Below are positions 63,016 through 64,000 of a DNA stretch of 64,000 bases, in pieces. The notes under the pieces were generated by a model. It made no database searches and was not told the origin of the DNA. It saw only the letters and a list, made by a program, of their open reading frames with translations. The position numbers and the translations under genes are program-made. Within the stretch, counting starts at the first letter, position 1, and each line of letters starts with the position of its first letter. Origin of the DNA: Veillonella parvula (GTDB taxonomy: Bacteria; Bacillota; Negativicutes; Veillonellales; Veillonellaceae); assembly GCF_902810435.1 (NCBI RefSeq), contig NZ_LR778174.1:124001-188000 (forward strand). Direction: 5' to 3'.

Positions 63016-63738
63016 ATGATTTTTCCAGCTATAGATTTACAAGATGGGCGCAGTGTTCGCCTCTATAAAGGTGATTTCACACAGGAAACGGTCATCAATC
63101 CTGATCCAGTAAATCAAGCGAAACAATATGAAGCAGCTAAGGTTGGAGCCTTGCACCTCGTTGATTTAGATGGAGCCAAGGCGGGCAAGCCTGTAAATGT
63201 AGACATTGTAAAAACAGTGCGTGCAGCTTTCACAGGTATCCTTGAAATTGGAGGTGGCATTCGAGATAAAGAGGCCGTTGACCTCTATTTAGGCTTGGGC
63301 GTAGGTCGGGTTATCTTAGGATCTGTAGCGCTTAAAAATCCGGAATTTACAAAGCAGGTTATCGCTGAATACGGTGCGGAGCGTATCGTTATCGGTGTAG
63401 ATGGAAAAAATGGCAAGGTCGCCGCTGAAGGTTGGCTCGACCAATCCGACGTGCCGATGACCGATTTAATCGGTGCCATGGTTGAAGGTGGGGCAAAGTA
63501 TTTCATCGTTACCGATGTAGACCGAGACGGTACGATGCAGGGCGCCAATGAAGAGCTACTTGGTAATTTGCAAAAAGAATTTCCTACAGCACGCATCGTT
63601 GCTTCTGGGGGTGTTCGTAATCTAGGGGATGTTAAATCCCTTGAACAAAAAGGTGTTATGGATAGCATCGTTGGTAAGGCTCTGTACGAGGGCACGATTA
63701 CGCTAGAGGAAATCGCCGAGTACAATCAGCAGAAATAA
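63016..63738 (+). CDS. hisA: ProFAR isomerase
   Basis: 240 residues, (beta-alpha)8 barrel. FPAIDLQDGRSVRLYKGDF holds the first catalytic Asp (D8); IVTDVDRDGTMQGANEELL holds the second. LEIGGGIRD and ASGGVRNLGDVK bind the phosphates. AAAGGAG precedes the start. HisH, usually between hisB and hisA, is absent here: only 26 bases separate the two genes. Confidence 0.95.
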   Translation: MIFPAIDLQDGRSVRLYKGDFTQETVINPDPVNQAKQYEAAKVGALHLVDLDGAKAGKPVNVDIVKTVRAAFTGILEIGGGIRDKEAVDLYLGLGVGRVILGSVALKNPEFTKQVIAEYGAERIVIGVDGKNGKVAAEGWLDQSDVPMTDLIGAMVEGGAKYFIVTDVDRDGTMQGANEELLGNLQKEFPTARIVASGGVRNLGDVKSLEQKGVMDSIVGKALYEGTITLEEIAEYNQQK

Positions 63739-63769
63739 TAGAAATGATTGTGATGCTATTAAATTAATT

Positions 63770-63904
63770 ATTGGCTGTAACCAATGGAATATTGTGCATA
63801 ATCAATAAATATATTGTGTATAGTCAATGAAATATGTTGAGTATAACTGTTGAAATGTATTAAGCGTAACCGCTGAATTATATTGAGTGACACTCGATGG
63901 AAAG
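63770..63904 (+). repeat. Six degenerate 21-23 bp tandem repeats, each a mini-hairpin
   Basis: Units start at 63770, 63791, 63813, 63836, 63859 and 63882; consensus roughly ATTGnGTnTAACnnnTGAAATAT. The centre of most units is self-complementary with different bases: ATTGG..CCAAT, ATTG..CAAT (twice), AGT..ACT, AGCG..CGCT, GAGTG-A-CACTC. The last unit runs straight into the hisF ribosome-binding site AAAGGAG. Confidence 0.75.
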
Positions 63905-63911
63905 GAGCTTT

Positions 63912-64000
63912 ATGTTAGCGAAACGGATTATCCCCTGTCTTGATGTAGATGACGGACGCGTAAAAAAAGGGGTTAACTTTGTAAATCTCGTAGACGTAGG
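63912..64000 (+). CDS. hisF: Imidazole glycerol phosphate synthase cyclase subunit, N-terminal part (cut by window end)
   Basis: The first 29 codons: [20 protein letters not shown] then [10 protein letters not shown], the HisF N-terminus with the catalytic Asp of [12 protein letters not shown]-type motif. AAAGGAG lies seven bases upstream. The frame is open at the last base. It needs HisH as the glutaminase partner, which must be encoded outside the window. Confidence 0.93.
   Translation, partial: MLAKRIIPCLDVDDGRVKKGVNFVNLVDV

Noticed and set aside
63770-63904. CRISPR-like array between hisA and hisF
   Set aside because: Units are contiguous and only 21-23 bp, with no unique spacers and degenerate repeats; no cas genes are nearby.

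Overview
The window reads as chromosomal DNA of a Veillonella-type bacterium (Negativicutes, diderm Firmicutes). The low G+C content, the Firmicute-style leucine T-box and the strong AGGAGG ribosome-binding sites sit beside outer-membrane features: a TonB-dependent receptor and two trimeric autotransporters that end in SLH domains. One pair of genes matches the family that NCBI names after a Veillonella parvula locus tag. The genus call is inference from gene content; no 16S gene is present.

Layout. 1-7.2 kb: the end of a TonB receptor, an aminotransferase, an ArsR-type regulator and a fixCX-etfBA electron-transfer operon. 7.2-10 kb: a hairpin with an unusual conserved loop, two SDR oxidoreductases and a small secreted protein. 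10-15.1 kb: a Fur-box-preceded nickel/peptide-class ABC importer (2 permeases, lipoprotein, 2 ATPases). 15.2-19.6 kb: an A+T-rich accessory stretch with a two-gene module whose proteins share an amyloid-like motif, a toxin-antitoxin pair, a second secreted paralogue and an HdeD-like membrane protein. 19.7-24.8 kb: T-box-controlled leuA-leuC-leuD-leuB. 25-27 kb: an ECF S component and a flavodiiron protein. 27.8-35 kb: two tandem YadA-like adhesins. 35.5-45.9 kb: a GNAT, a 5-oxoproline transporter with pyroglutamyl peptidase, a GST, an MmgE/PrpD protein coupled to an amino-acid ABC importer, a second copy of the GNAT and an orphan. 45.9-50.7 kb (minus strand): rbsK-rbsD-rbsA-rbsC-rbsB. 51-54 kb: two more toxin-antitoxin pairs around an NmrA-like protein and an isochorismatase-fold hydrolase. 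54.2-57.3 kb: an ECF transporter whose S component is fused to an ATPase. 57.6-64 kb: a GNAT, then histidine biosynthesis (hisJ, fused hisZ-hisG, hisD, hisB, hisA, start of hisF).

How it works together. The window combines branched-chain and histidine synthesis, scavenging (metal or peptide, 5-oxoproline, ribose, vitamins, amino acids), electron transfer and oxygen defence for an anaerobe, and surface adhesion. Genes are in tight operons with ATGA/TAATG overlaps and most units end in clear intrinsic terminators.

Most interesting unexplained signals: (1) the motif shared by the adjacent 15.3 and 15.5 kb genes; (2) a heptamer GTGAAAG found about 40 times against about 8 expected, enriched between genes and absent from the adhesin block; (3) two hairpins with different stems but the same 37-nt loop, plus a degenerate third copy; (4) six degenerate 23-bp mini-hairpin repeats between hisA and hisF.
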